Shown here: piece after piece, positions 15,975 to 22,969 of the stretch | Layout of the letters: each line of letters begins with the position of its first letter | Numbering within the stretch: the first letter of the stretch is position 1 | Assembly: GCA_910578305.1 (NCBI GenBank) | Contig: CAJTQH010000008.1 | Coordinates: forward strand, 1 to 26,104 | Direction: 5' to 3' | Length of the DNA stretch: 26,104 nt | Origin: an uncultured Muribaculaceae bacterium | GTDB taxonomy: Bacteria; Bacteroidota; Bacteroidia; Bacteroidales; Muribaculaceae | The notes under the pieces: generated by a model | Database searches by the model: none | Seen by the model: only the letters and a program-made list of their open reading frames with translations | What the model was told of the DNA's origin: nothing | Position numbers and translations under genes: made by a program

Positions 15975-16481
15975 TCAATATTTTGTGCCTTCTTTCAGCA
16001 CCCCGTCCATTTCAAGCTGGTGGCGGAGTTTCTCTCGGTCGACGGTGACGATGATGCCGTAGTTGGTCATCGAACGACCTTTGGATTCCAGACGGCTTGC
16101 CTCATTGCCTTTCTCCTCTTTGACAAACTTGCGGTATTCACCGCCGTCACTGAAAAACGGGTTGAAATACTCGGCATAACGTTCGCGGGCGTTGACTTCA
16201 AGTACAAGAGGTGTCTGATTGCACTCTCCTGTTCCCTTGATGCCTTTGAAAAGCACATCGTAGACAGCATTTTTCTTGGCCTGCTCTATTGCATCGCCCT
16301 TTGAAGTCCCTTTGCCCCATGCGCGTAGGGTCTGTGACCCGTCATGTTCTATTCCCAAACAGGTAGTCTCAAAATTGGTATAGGCGGCAGCACTTGTTAC
16401 CTTAGTCACCTTTTTTGAACAGGAACTCATCCCGGCGGCCAATGCGCAGGCTGCTGTTAAAATCATTACTGCATTTTTCAT
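15975..16481 (-). CDS. LPP20/FlgP-like lipoprotein
   Basis: A 168-residue protein with a lipoprotein signal: MKNAVMILTAACALAAGMSS followed by Cys21 (lipobox Met-Ser-Ser-Cys). The mature domain has the helix-then-strand layout of LPP20-type proteins: SKGDAIEQAKKNAVYDVLFK, then a strand with PLVLEVNARE, then YAEYFNPFFSDGGEYRKFV, and a final YGIIVTVDREKLRHQLE. It aligns with the product of the gene at 17080-17571 at several places: (D/N)VLFKG, A(E/D)YFxxFF, and LRxxLExDxxxK near the end. The two are therefore paralogues in one operon, one lipidated and one with an ordinary signal peptide. LPP20-type lipoproteins such as FlgP form outer-membrane rings in other bacteria. The gene starts 5 nt after the barrel gene ends. 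Confidence 0.8.
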   Translation of the reverse strand: MKNAVMILTAACALAAGMSSCSKKVTKVTSAAAYTNFETTCLGIEHDGSQTLRAWGKGTSKGDAIEQAKKNAVYDVLFKGIKGTGECNQTPLVLEVNARERYAEYFNPFFSDGGEYRKFVKEEKGNEASRLESKGRSMTNYGIIVTVDREKLRHQLEMDGVLKEGTKY

Positions 16482-16486
16482 AATTG

Positions 16487-17086
16487 TCAGAATTCATATC
16501 CGAGACGCAGACAGGCAAAATTTGTAAACTTGCCTGCTTTTTTCATCTCATTGTTATACGTGGATATATCTTGTCCCATATAGCTCAATGCTATCGTAAA
16601 TGCCTGACGTGGCTCGCCTATACGCAGACCCAGCGATGGACGGAAGAATGCCCCGTCGCGCACCGATGCTCCGACTTCTATGCCCCAATAAGGAACCACG
16701 CTACGGTATTTGCCGGGTATGAGATTGCCACGGACTGTGGCGAAAACAGGCATACCCCATTTTATGTCCGAACGGCGCAGACTGCCCTGATCGATATAAT
16801 AGCGCGGGCCAAGACCCACACCTACCTTCAGATACTGGCTGAAACGATAGCCCACAGTGAAGTCAAGCTCTACCAAGCCCATATTGTGACCTTTGAGATG
16901 GCAGGATGCTCCTCCGAGTACCTCGGCACTGAACCACACCGAACGTTCAAACTGAGTGTATTGTTGCTGGTTGGGGTCATAGCCCTTGTCCGGTATGCGC
17001 TTGAGCTGATTGTCTTGCCCCAACGCATAGAAGGCGAGCACCAGCATGACGATTAGGATACTTACTTTCTTCATGTCTTTTACCAT
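16487..17086 (-). CDS. Small outer-membrane beta-barrel protein
   Basis: A 199-residue protein from the ATG at 17086, or 195 residues from the ATG at 17074, which gives a more typical signal peptide (MKKVSILIVMLVLAFYALGQ). Cleavage is after ALG. The mature part has repeated amphipathic strands (SVWFSAEVLGGASCHLKGHN, VELDFTVGYRFSQYLKVGVG, YRSVVPYWGIEVGASVRDG) and ends RLGYEF with a terminal aromatic residue, the signature of a BAM-inserted barrel. The size suits an 8-strand barrel of the OmpA-barrel/OMP_b-brl type. It lies between the two LPP20-like genes, overlapping or nearly touching both (stop of the upstream gene at 17080; 5 nt to the next), so it is surely part of the same complex or pathway. 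Confidence 0.8.
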   Translation of the reverse strand: MVKDMKKVSILIVMLVLAFYALGQDNQLKRIPDKGYDPNQQQYTQFERSVWFSAEVLGGASCHLKGHNMGLVELDFTVGYRFSQYLKVGVGLGPRYYIDQGSLRRSDIKWGMPVFATVRGNLIPGKYRSVVPYWGIEVGASVRDGAFFRPSLGLRIGEPRQAFTIALSYMGQDISTYNNEMKKAGKFTNFACLRLGYEF

Positions 17087-17571
17087 CCGCTTCTGAGTGA
17101 TTTGATTATGTTGTCTCTTTCCAGTTTCTGACGAAGTGCGGGGACATTGACCGAAACCATCTGGCTCACATGATAAACCTTTCCGCTTTTCATTACCGTG
17201 CGTGTGTCAGGCAGTATGTCGACATACTTTTCAGCTTCGCCGCTTGCAAAAAAATCGGTGAAATAATCGGCATGCTGAGTCTCTACATCTGGATTGCCGG
17301 CCACTGCAGGATGGTTGACCGATGCATCAAACGATGAGGTGTTTGATTTGTCGACCCAGCCCTTGAACAGCACATTACGGATAGCGCAACGGCGCAAGTC
17401 ATTGTCTGTCACTTTATCAGCTTTCTTTGCCGAACAGGTTACGGTGAGCACCGGGCGACCGCCATTGCCAACACCTTCACCGGATACCGATACATCGGTT
17501 ACTTCAGGGGCTTTTGCGCTTGCAAACATGAACACAAGCATGTAGGCAAGCATCATGATACACTTTTTCAT
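17080..17571 (-). CDS. LPP20-like exported protein, first gene of the envelope operon
   Basis: A 163-residue protein with signal peptide MKKCIMMLAYMLVFMFASAK (cleavage after ASA). Unlike its paralogue at 15975-16481 it has no lipobox Cys at the cleavage site. The mature domain starts VTDVSVSGEGVGNGGRPVLT and includes NDLRRCAIRNVLFKGWVDKS, then HADYFTDFFASGEAEKYV, VYHVSQMVSVNVPALRQKLE and IIKSLRSGW. The shared VLFKG, YFxxFF and LRxxLE positions make it a clear relative of the lipoprotein two genes on. The ATG at 17571 follows an AT-rich leader of about 155 nt from a promoter carrying a G9 tract. No enzymatic motif is visible. Confidence 0.8.
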   Translation of the reverse strand: MKKCIMMLAYMLVFMFASAKAPEVTDVSVSGEGVGNGGRPVLTVTCSAKKADKVTDNDLRRCAIRNVLFKGWVDKSNTSSFDASVNHPAVAGNPDVETQHADYFTDFFASGEAEKYVDILPDTRTVMKSGKVYHVSQMVSVNVPALRQKLERDNIIKSLRSGW

Positions 17572-17731
17572 AGGTTATTATCGTTATACAATTGTTGTTA
17601 CGGCTTTATCTCGGACGTTTTCAAAATATGAAATTTAGAGAGGCACATAAGCCGTATCCATTGCAAGGTGTCTCTATGGAATAAAAGCGATGCACCATCC
17701 CCGTTAATAGTTTTTTGCATAAAACCATCTG

Positions 17732-17766
17732 CAAAAGTATAAAAAATGTTACTTTTACCCCCCCCC
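17732..17766 (-). promoter_or_regulatory. Candidate promoter of the envelope operon with a G9 tract at the -33 position
   Basis: Read on the minus strand, a perfect -7 box TACTTTTG (17732-17739) lies 18 nt downstream of nine G residues (C9 at 17758-17766 on the plus strand). No TTTG is present at the expected -33 position; the homopolymer occupies it. Transcription would begin about 155 nt before the first ATG. The leader contains a weak hairpin (17637-17644 with 17668-17675, one mismatch, 23-nt loop). The rest of the 17572-18045 gap shows nothing I can name. Confidence 0.5.
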
Positions 17767-18045
17767 ATTAGTTAAACTAAGTTAAAAGGCAAAACATTGT
17801 CTTTCGGTGAACTGCCGATTTTAAGAAGCCTCATAAAGCTTCGCGGATAGATGGAAGCCACTGCAAGGAGGGCGGAATAAGAGCACAAATATTTATCCGC
17901 GCATGAATGTAGATGTATCACACAGACGAGCGGCATTGGTGTTAAGTCTCAGTGATTCATGAAACGCCTTGTTCGCTCCCGTGAGAAGCCCTCATATACG
18001 AGCCGTGGGCATTGTTTTGTGTTTTTCGTATGGTTGTGATAAAAT

Positions 18046-18074
18046 AAGAGGCTGTGTCATTGACACAACCTCTT
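18046..18074 (-). terminator. Terminator of tRNA-Arg
   Basis: A 14-bp inverted repeat (18046-18059 with 18061-18074) starts just past the tRNA 3' end. In minus-strand RNA the only odd pair is a U-G wobble, whereas in plus-strand RNA the same pair would be a C-A mismatch. A T-rich stretch (ATTTTATC) follows in that direction. Confidence 0.75.
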
Positions 18075-18151
18075 TGGTGATCCGGACGGGATTCGAACCC
18101 ATGACCGTCTGCTTAGAAGGCAGATGCTCTATCCAGCTGAGCTACCGGACC
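18075..18151 (-). tRNA. tRNA-Arg (anticodon UCU), CCA encoded
   Basis: The minus strand folds as a complete cloverleaf. The acceptor stem is GGTCCGG with CCGGATC, one G-U pair. A D arm with AGCTCAGCTGGATAGAGC, an anticodon stem TCTGC/GCAGA with loop CTTCTAA (anticodon TCT, reading AGA), a short variable loop, and a T arm with GGGTTCGAATCCC follow. Discriminator A at 18078 is followed by an encoded CCA (18075-18077). Confidence 0.97.
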
Positions 18152-18180
18152 GAAAATTCTGATTTCTGCTGCTTGGGGTG

Positions 18181-18211
18181 CAAAGTTATGGCTTTTTGCT
18201 CAGATATGCAA
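18181..18211 (-). promoter_or_regulatory. Promoter of tRNA-Arg
   Basis: On the minus strand, TTG (18209-18211), 20 nt, then TAACTTTG (18181-18188) fits the -33/-7 consensus, with initiation about 25 nt before the mature tRNA 5' end. The tRNA can therefore be made independently of dapA upstream. Confidence 0.7.
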
Positions 18212-18234
18212 GCGGGTGGCCGTAAATATGACTC

Positions 18235-19122
18235 TTATTGAAGAGAGTCGAGCACGGAGCGTATCTTTTCATGAGTGGTGATTCGCGTGGGCACGAGTGG
18301 CAGACGAAGTTCGTTTTCGCAATATCCCATGGCATGAAGCACGCATTTGACACCGGCCGGATTGCCGTCGACAAACAGCAGGCCGAACAGGTCGTTGAAC
18401 CGATGGTGAATGGTGCGGGCCGATGCGTAGTCTCCGGCCAGAGCCAGACGTACCATTCGTGAAAATTCACGGGGAAATGCATTGCCTATTACCGATATCA
18501 CTCCCACTGCGCCAAGAGTGATGAGCGGGAATGTAACGGCATCGTCGCCTGAGATCACCATGAAGTCGGGGTGTTTGTGTTTTATTATTTCGTCGACCTG
18601 CACCATATTGCCTGACGCTTCTTTGATACCCACTATCTTGTCTGGAAAGTCGGATGCGAGGCGCAGTGTGGTTTCGGCGGTCATGTTCACTCCTGTGCGT
18701 CCGGGCACGTTGTACAGAATCACAGGCAGCGGCGATGCTTGAGCCACTGCGGCGTAGTGTTGGTAGATGCCTTCCTGAGAAGGCTTGTTATAGTAGGGCA
18801 CTACCGACAGGATGGCTGAAAATTTGGAGGTGTCGATGGAGGCAAGTTCGCGCACTATGGCAGCCGTGTTATTGCCACCGCATCCGAGTACGAGCGGCAC
18901 ACGACCCGCGGATCTCTCTACCACGAAGTCTTTTATGCTTTGACGTTCATGCGCGTCGAGTGTGGGATTCTCGGATGTGGTGCCAAGAACCACGAGATAG
19001 TCCACGTCGTTTTGAATCTGGTATTCGATTATCGTGCCCAGAGCGTCGAAGTCAATGGATTTGTCTGCTTTGAAAGGGGTTACCAATGCTACCCCCATGC
19101 CTTTGAGGTTGATGCGTGCCAT
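18235..19122 (-). CDS. dapA: 4-hydroxy-tetrahydrodipicolinate synthase
   Basis: DapA condenses pyruvate with aspartate semialdehyde, the first committed step to diaminopimelate and lysine. The 295 residues form a TIM barrel with the family landmarks: GVALVTPF near the N terminus, LGTTSENPTL (about residues 46-55) in which Ser50 replaces the more usual Gly or Ala, VVPYYNKPSQEGIYQHY, LYNVPGRTG with catalytic Tyr137, and GIKEAS with the Schiff-base Lys167. GDD and IGNAFP follow. The ATG at 19122 is about 18 nt from the predicted transcription start. It is divergent from the thioredoxin gene and followed by tRNA-Arg after 83 nt. Other members of the DHDPS/NAL superfamily are less likely given the full Tyr/Lys/Arg set. 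Confidence 0.93.
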   Translation of the reverse strand: MARINLKGMGVALVTPFKADKSIDFDALGTIIEYQIQNDVDYLVVLGTTSENPTLDAHERQSIKDFVVERSAGRVPLVLGCGGNNTAAIVRELASIDTSKFSAILSVVPYYNKPSQEGIYQHYAAVAQASPLPVILYNVPGRTGVNMTAETTLRLASDFPDKIVGIKEASGNMVQVDEIIKHKHPDFMVISGDDAVTFPLITLGAVGVISVIGNAFPREFSRMVRLALAGDYASARTIHHRFNDLFGLLFVDGNPAGVKCVLHAMGYCENELRLPLVPTRITTHEKIRSVLDSLQ

Positions 19123-19146
19123 AAGTGTTACATGCGGTTTGCGCTA

Positions 19147-19178
19147 CAAAAATAACCATAATCGGTAATACATGCAAA
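19147..19178 (-). promoter_or_regulatory. Promoter of dapA
   Basis: Minus-strand TTTG (19175-19178), 20 nt, TATTTTTG (19147-19154): both boxes match the Bacteroides consensus exactly. The leader is short, about 18 nt. Confidence 0.75.
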
Positions 19179-19269
19179 ACTTTTTTAGTGAATAGACGGG
19201 CTGCAAACTTTTGACAACGCAAATTTGTTAGTGATTGTAGACTTATGTAACCAACAAATTAATAGTATT

Positions 19270-19572
19270 ATGAAAGATTTTAAAGAAATAATAAGTGGGT
19301 CTAAGCCTACACTTGTCGATTTTTTTGCCACCTGGTGTGGTCCGTGCAAGATGCAGTCGCCTGTGTTGGATCAGGTAAAGCAGGACGTGGGCGATGAAGC
19401 CAATGTGATCAAGATCGATGTTGACGCTGATCCGGAGTTGTCGGCTCTTTACAGGGTGCAGTCGGTACCTACGCTTATAATATTCAAAAACGGTGATCCG
19501 GTATGGCGTGCCAGCGGTCTGCATCATCGCGAGCAGCTTGTGGATAAGATCCGCGAGTTTGTCGATAAGTAG
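19270..19572 (+). CDS. trxA: Thioredoxin
   Basis: This small cytoplasmic disulfide reductase keeps protein thiols reduced. The 100 residues start at the ATG at 19270 (MKDFKEIISGSKPTLVDFFA). An earlier TTG would add 15 residues absent from the family. The active site is WCGPC (about residues 22-26), followed by KIDVDADPEL, the cis-proline loop SVPTLIIF, and a C-terminal helix (LVDKIREFVDK). It has no signal peptide, so it is cytoplasmic. It is divergent from dapA, with 147 nt between the starts; I could not fix a convincing promoter on this side. A terminator follows, so it is monocistronic. Confidence 0.95.
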   Translation: MKDFKEIISGSKPTLVDFFATWCGPCKMQSPVLDQVKQDVGDEANVIKIDVDADPELSALYRVQSVPTLIIFKNGDPVWRASGLHHREQLVDKIREFVDK

Positions 19573-19607
19573 ACTGGGATTTTATTTGATATTTAATATA
19601 ATGTGTG

Positions 19608-19634
19608 AAGCCTCTCACTACGGTGAGGGGTTTT
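19608..19634 (+). terminator. Terminator after thioredoxin
   Basis: CCTCTCAC (19611-19618), loop TACG, GTGAGGGG (19623-19630): an 8-bp stem with one wobble pair, extended by A-T pairs outside. The T run is TTTT at 19631-19634. It lies 38 nt after the stop. Confidence 0.85.
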
Positions 19635-19715
19635 GCTGTTTCATGTCGGTAGAAATGTGGCGATGTACGCATTCGGACATTTTGTCGGTTGCAACTTGTT
19701 GATTTACAGGTGTGG

Positions 19716-19747
19716 TTGACAGGGGGTGCGTTTCCGGGCTATATTTG
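19716..19747 (+). promoter_or_regulatory. Promoter of the exporter operon, almost abutting the start codon
   Basis: TTG (19716-19718), 21 nt, then TATATTTG (19740-19747) matches the -33/-7 consensus. The -7 box ends only 4 nt before the ATG at 19752, so the transcript would start at or next to that ATG. Confidence 0.65.
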
Positions 19748-19751
19748 TGGC

Positions 19752-21002
19752 ATGGATAGGAAGATAGACAAAAAAGAATTGCAACGCATGGCGCGCAGGC
19801 GATGGTGCAGATATGGCGTGTTGGCTTTTTGCCTGGTTGCCGGCACTTGTGTGTTGCTGACGGGTCTTGAGAAAAACATTGACCGTCGGGATATACGTCT
19901 GGCACAAGTGGACTCTGGTGAACTTGAGACAACCGTTACGGCTTCCGGACGTGTGGTGCCTGCATATGAGGAAATTATCAATTCGCCTGTGACCACCCGT
20001 GTGGAGGCTGTGTATGTGCAGTCGGGCGATAGTGTCAGAGCCGGCACACCGTTGTTGCAGCTTGATTTGTCGGCCGAGCAGACAGGATATGAAAAAATGT
20101 TGGATCGCCTGCGCATGAGCCGTCAGGAGCTGTCGCAGTTGCAGCTTGCCTCGCAGACACAGTTGAGCGAATTGGCCATGCAGATATCGGTTAAGGAAAT
20201 GCAGGTTAACCGTATGGAGATTGATGTGCTCAACGAGCGCAGGCTCGACAGTCTGGGCAGTGGCACCGGAGAGCGTGTGCGTATGGCCGAAACTGCCTGT
20301 GCCACGGCGGTGCTCGAACTCCGGCAGCTGCGTGAGCGGCTTTCCAACGAGCGACTGCGCTGTAGGGCGGCCGAAGAGGTGCAGCAGCTCGGTGTTAGCA
20401 GTATAGAGAAGGATATTGCTCTGATGGAGGCCACATTGCGGCGCGGACAGATACCGGCACCTCACGATGGTGTGCTCACGTATATTGTAACCGAAATAGG
20501 CTCTCAGGTCGCTGCCGGAGAGAAAGTGGCCGTGGTGTCCAATCTGTCGAAGTTCAAGATTATGGGAGAGGTGGCCGAGGGCAGCAGCGACCGTGTGGGT
20601 ATAGGATCGCGTGTGGAGGCGCGTATCGGTGGCGCGGTGCTGTCGGGCATTGTTTCCAATATAACTCCGCAGGCCAAGGGCGGTGTGGTGTCGTTTGTGG
20701 TCAGTCTCGACGATCCGGGCAATTCAAGGCTGCGTTCTGGCCTCCGGTCCGAACTGAGCGTTACATACGGATACAAGGATGATGTGGTGCGCATGCCATC
20801 GGGCGCATATTTCAAAGGTCCCGGTGAATACCGCATGTTTGTGCTCGAAGGTACAGACCGGCTGGTACGTCGCACCGTGCGAGTCGGCGACAGCAACCGC
20901 GACTATGTGGAGGTGCTTTCGGGGCTGAGTCCGGGCGATAAAGTGGTGATAAGCGACATGGATATATATAAAAATAAAAAATCATTAAAGATCAAGGATT
21001 GA
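19752..21002 (+). CDS. Periplasmic adaptor (membrane-fusion protein, MacA/HlyD type) of an ABC exporter
   Basis: A 416-residue adaptor that links the inner-membrane ABC transporter to the outer-membrane factor. A basic cytoplasmic tail is followed by one transmembrane segment (about residues 21-40, YGVLAFCLVAGTCVLLTG). The first lipoyl half (VEAVYVQSGDSVRAGTPLLQ) and the second (GVLTYIVTEIGSQVAAGEKV) flank a long coiled-coil hairpin (about 110-235) rich in Leu, Arg and Glu. A beta-barrel domain and a membrane-proximal domain follow (SGLRSELSVTYGY, LSPGDKVVISDMDI). The longer open frame from 19689 is rejected. The promoter -7 box lies just upstream of the ATG at 19752, and MARRRW at 19788 is an alternative start. 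The ATPase gene follows after 3 nt. The substrate is unknown. Confidence 0.88.
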   Translation: MDRKIDKKELQRMARRRWCRYGVLAFCLVAGTCVLLTGLEKNIDRRDIRLAQVDSGELETTVTASGRVVPAYEEIINSPVTTRVEAVYVQSGDSVRAGTPLLQLDLSAEQTGYEKMLDRLRMSRQELSQLQLASQTQLSELAMQISVKEMQVNRMEIDVLNERRLDSLGSGTGERVRMAETACATAVLELRQLRERLSNERLRCRAAEEVQQLGVSSIEKDIALMEATLRRGQIPAPHDGVLTYIVTEIGSQVAAGEKVAVVSNLSKFKIMGEVAEGSSDRVGIGSRVEARIGGAVLSGIVSNITPQAKGGVVSFVVSLDDPGNSRLRSGLRSELSVTYGYKDDVVRMPSGAYFKGPGEYRMFVLEGTDRLVRRTVRVGDSNRDYVEVLSGLSPGDKVVISDMDIYKNKKSLKIKD

Positions 21003-21005
21003 ATT

Positions 21006-21680
21006 ATGGCTGTAATCACACTTAGCGGTATAGGTAAAGTGTACCGCACCAAGGAGATCGAGACCACCGCACTGGAAAATGTTAATATAGAGGTGGAGCG
21101 CGGCGAGTTTGTTAGCATCATGGGGCCGAGCGGATGCGGAAAGTCAACTCTGCTCAATGTGATAGGATTGCTCGACAGACCCACGTCAGGAACGGTGAGT
21201 CTGCTTGGCGAGCGTTTCGATAATTATAGCGATGCCTCGCTGTCGCATTTCCGTAATAAGAATCTGGGCTTTGTGTTTCAGAGTTTTCATCTGATTCCCT
21301 CACTCGATGTGGCGGCCAATGTAGAGTTGCCGTTGCTCTACCGCAGTGGCATGAACTCGGCAATGCGTCGCCGTCGTGTGACCGAGGTGCTCGACCGTCT
21401 GGAGATGACTCACCGTATGAAGCACATGCCTTCGCAGCTCTCCGGCGGACAATGCCAGCGTGTCGCTATAGCGCGTGCTATAGTGGGCACTCCATCCATC
21501 ATACTCGCCGATGAGCCTACGGGCAATCTCGACAGCAAGATGGGTGCCGAGGTGATGTCGCTGCTCCACAACCTCAACCAAGAGGACGGCACAACCATAA
21601 TGATGGTGACTCACAATGAGTCGCAGGCCATGGAGACCGATCGCATTATCCGATTCTTTGACGGACGTATTATATCATGA
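21006..21680 (+). CDS. ABC transporter ATPase (MacB/LolD type)
   Basis: This cytoplasmic nucleotide-binding subunit powers the exporter. The 224 residues include an A-loop region, Walker A GPSGCGKST (40-48), Q-loop FVFQSFHLIPSL (about 89-100), signature LSGGQCQRVAIARAI (145-159), Walker B IILADEPTGNLDS (165-177) and H-loop VTHN (His203). The subfamily is that of MacB, LolD and FtsE, recognisable by PTGNLDS and the ERGEFVSIMGPSG opening. It is a separate polypeptide and not fused to the permease as in E. coli MacB. It lies 3 nt after the adaptor gene and 10 nt before the first permease. Both motifs are intact, so it should hydrolyse ATP. Confidence 0.95.
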   Translation: MAVITLSGIGKVYRTKEIETTALENVNIEVERGEFVSIMGPSGCGKSTLLNVIGLLDRPTSGTVSLLGERFDNYSDASLSHFRNKNLGFVFQSFHLIPSLDVAANVELPLLYRSGMNSAMRRRRVTEVLDRLEMTHRMKHMPSQLSGGQCQRVAIARAIVGTPSIILADEPTGNLDSKMGAEVMSLLHNLNQEDGTTIMMVTHNESQAMETDRIIRFFDGRIIS

Positions 21681-21690
21681 TACATCGGAT

Positions 21691-22965
21691 ATGAAGACGA
21701 AATTACTACAGATATATTACGACATGCGTCATCAGCCGGTGATAGCATGGGTCTCTTTCATTGCCACTGCACTGTCGGTATTCCTTATCATGGTGGTGGT
21801 GATGATGCAGCAGGTGAAGGTGATTCCTTTTGCACCTGAAAGTTGTCGCGCCCATCTGCTGGTAGGCGCTTTCCTGCATACGGAAAGCACCGACAACAGC
21901 AATAATAATTCTTCGTCGGGGATGTCCTATTATGTCGCTGAAAAACTTTACAGTGGCCTTGACGGAGTTGAACATACGTCTTATTTCAGCCTTAGCGCCG
22001 AACCATCCGATGTTAAAAGCGGACAAAATGAGGCTTTCTCTGCCAAAAGCCGCAAGGCCGACGCCGAATTTTTTCGCATTTTCGACCATACGCTGGTCGA
22101 AGGACGGTACTATACAAAAGAGGAGGCCGATGCCATGATGCCGGTAGCTGTGGTGTCGGAAAGTACTGCCGGGAAGGCGTTCGGCGGCAGACCGTGGACA
22201 GGCCGACAGATTCTCGTTGACCAGAAACCCTATACGGTGATCGGTGTGGTACGTGACAATTCCTCGCTCGCCACAACCGCTTGCGGCGATGTATTCCTCC
22301 CCACGGGACCTGATGACAAGTCGGGGCAGTGGAACGATTATATGGGCAATATTGCCGTGGCGTTGCTTGTCGGCGACGGAGTGGATTTTGGTAGTGTCCG
22401 CGAGCAGGTAAAAGGACGCTATGCTATGTTCGACACTGAACTGGCGCAGCATAATTTGCGCACGGTGTATCATGAATCGCCGTTTGACCGGGAGACTGTT
22501 GCCGGAGGTCTTATCGGAAGCAATGTTACTCCCGACCCATCGGCCGAACGCCGTATGAGGCTGGCTGTATACGCTATACTTCTGATCGTACCGGCTATCA
22601 ATCTGAGCAGTATGCTTCACAGCCGCATGCGCAGGCGTATCAGTGAGATCGGTGTTCGCCGTGCATTCGGATGCACACGCCGTAGGATCATTGTAGATAT
22701 TGTGGCCGAGAACTTTATTGTCACTCTGGCAGGCGGACTTGTAGGCGTGATTGCCGGTGTGATCTTTGCGGCCACATACAGCGGCCTGTATGAGAACATG
22801 GAAAATTTCGGTAGCGGCGACACTCCGGCCGTCAGTGCGCTTTTAAGCTGGACAACGGTGCTGATAGCTCTTGGAGTCTGCTTTGTGCTTAATATTTTCA
22901 GCGCGTCAGTGCCGGCATGGCAGGCATCGCGTCTGAATCCTGTAAACGCTATAAACTGTAAATAA
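21691..22965 (+). CDS. FtsX-like ABC permease, first subunit
   Basis: A 424-residue MacB-type permease. The ATG at 21691 was chosen because the longer frame starts inside the ATPase gene and would bury the first transmembrane segment. Topology: TM1 (about residues 18-40, VSFIATALSVFLIMVVVMMQ), a large periplasmic domain (about 41-290) with FFRIFDHTLVEGRYYTKEEA and GKAFGGRPWTGRQILVDQKP, then three C-terminal transmembrane segments (AVYAILLIVPAINLSS; FIVTLAGGLVGVIAGVIF; TTVLIALGVCFVLNIFSA). A cytoplasmic loop EIGVRRAFGCTRRRI joins the first two and contacts the ATPase. The ending PAWQASRLNPVNAI is typical. Four nt separate it from the second permease, with which it probably forms a heterodimer. 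Confidence 0.92.
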   Translation: MKTKLLQIYYDMRHQPVIAWVSFIATALSVFLIMVVVMMQQVKVIPFAPESCRAHLLVGAFLHTESTDNSNNNSSSGMSYYVAEKLYSGLDGVEHTSYFSLSAEPSDVKSGQNEAFSAKSRKADAEFFRIFDHTLVEGRYYTKEEADAMMPVAVVSESTAGKAFGGRPWTGRQILVDQKPYTVIGVVRDNSSLATTACGDVFLPTGPDDKSGQWNDYMGNIAVALLVGDGVDFGSVREQVKGRYAMFDTELAQHNLRTVYHESPFDRETVAGGLIGSNVTPDPSAERRMRLAVYAILLIVPAINLSSMLHSRMRRRISEIGVRRAFGCTRRRIIVDIVAENFIVTLAGGLVGVIAGVIFAATYSGLYENMENFGSGDTPAVSALLSWTTVLIALGVCFVLNIFSASVPAWQASRLNPVNAINCK

Positions 22966-22969
22966 TAAA

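Noticed and set aside
17637..17675. Leader hairpin as an attenuator or riboswitch of the envelope operon
   Set aside because: Only 8 pairs with one mismatch and a 23-nt loop. There is no T run, leader peptide or known aptamer pattern.
17969..18241. Open frame spanning the tRNA-Arg region
   Set aside because: It crosses the tRNA and its terminator and has no upstream promoter or protein-like features.
18976..18984. Ser in the DapA GTT(S)E loop as a sign of a different enzyme
   Set aside because: Ala or Gly is usual at this position, but the catalytic Tyr137, Lys167 and PGRTG are intact and the rest matches DapA throughout.
19225..19269. Upstream TTG start for thioredoxin
   Set aside because: It adds 15 residues not typical of thioredoxin. 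The ATG at 19270 gives a normal-length protein.
19640..19720. Possible sigma-54 -24/-12 site ahead of the exporter operon
   Set aside because: TGGC followed by GCA near 19658 has 8 nt between GG and GC, not 10, and the TTGCA at about 19687 has no partner GG at the right distance.
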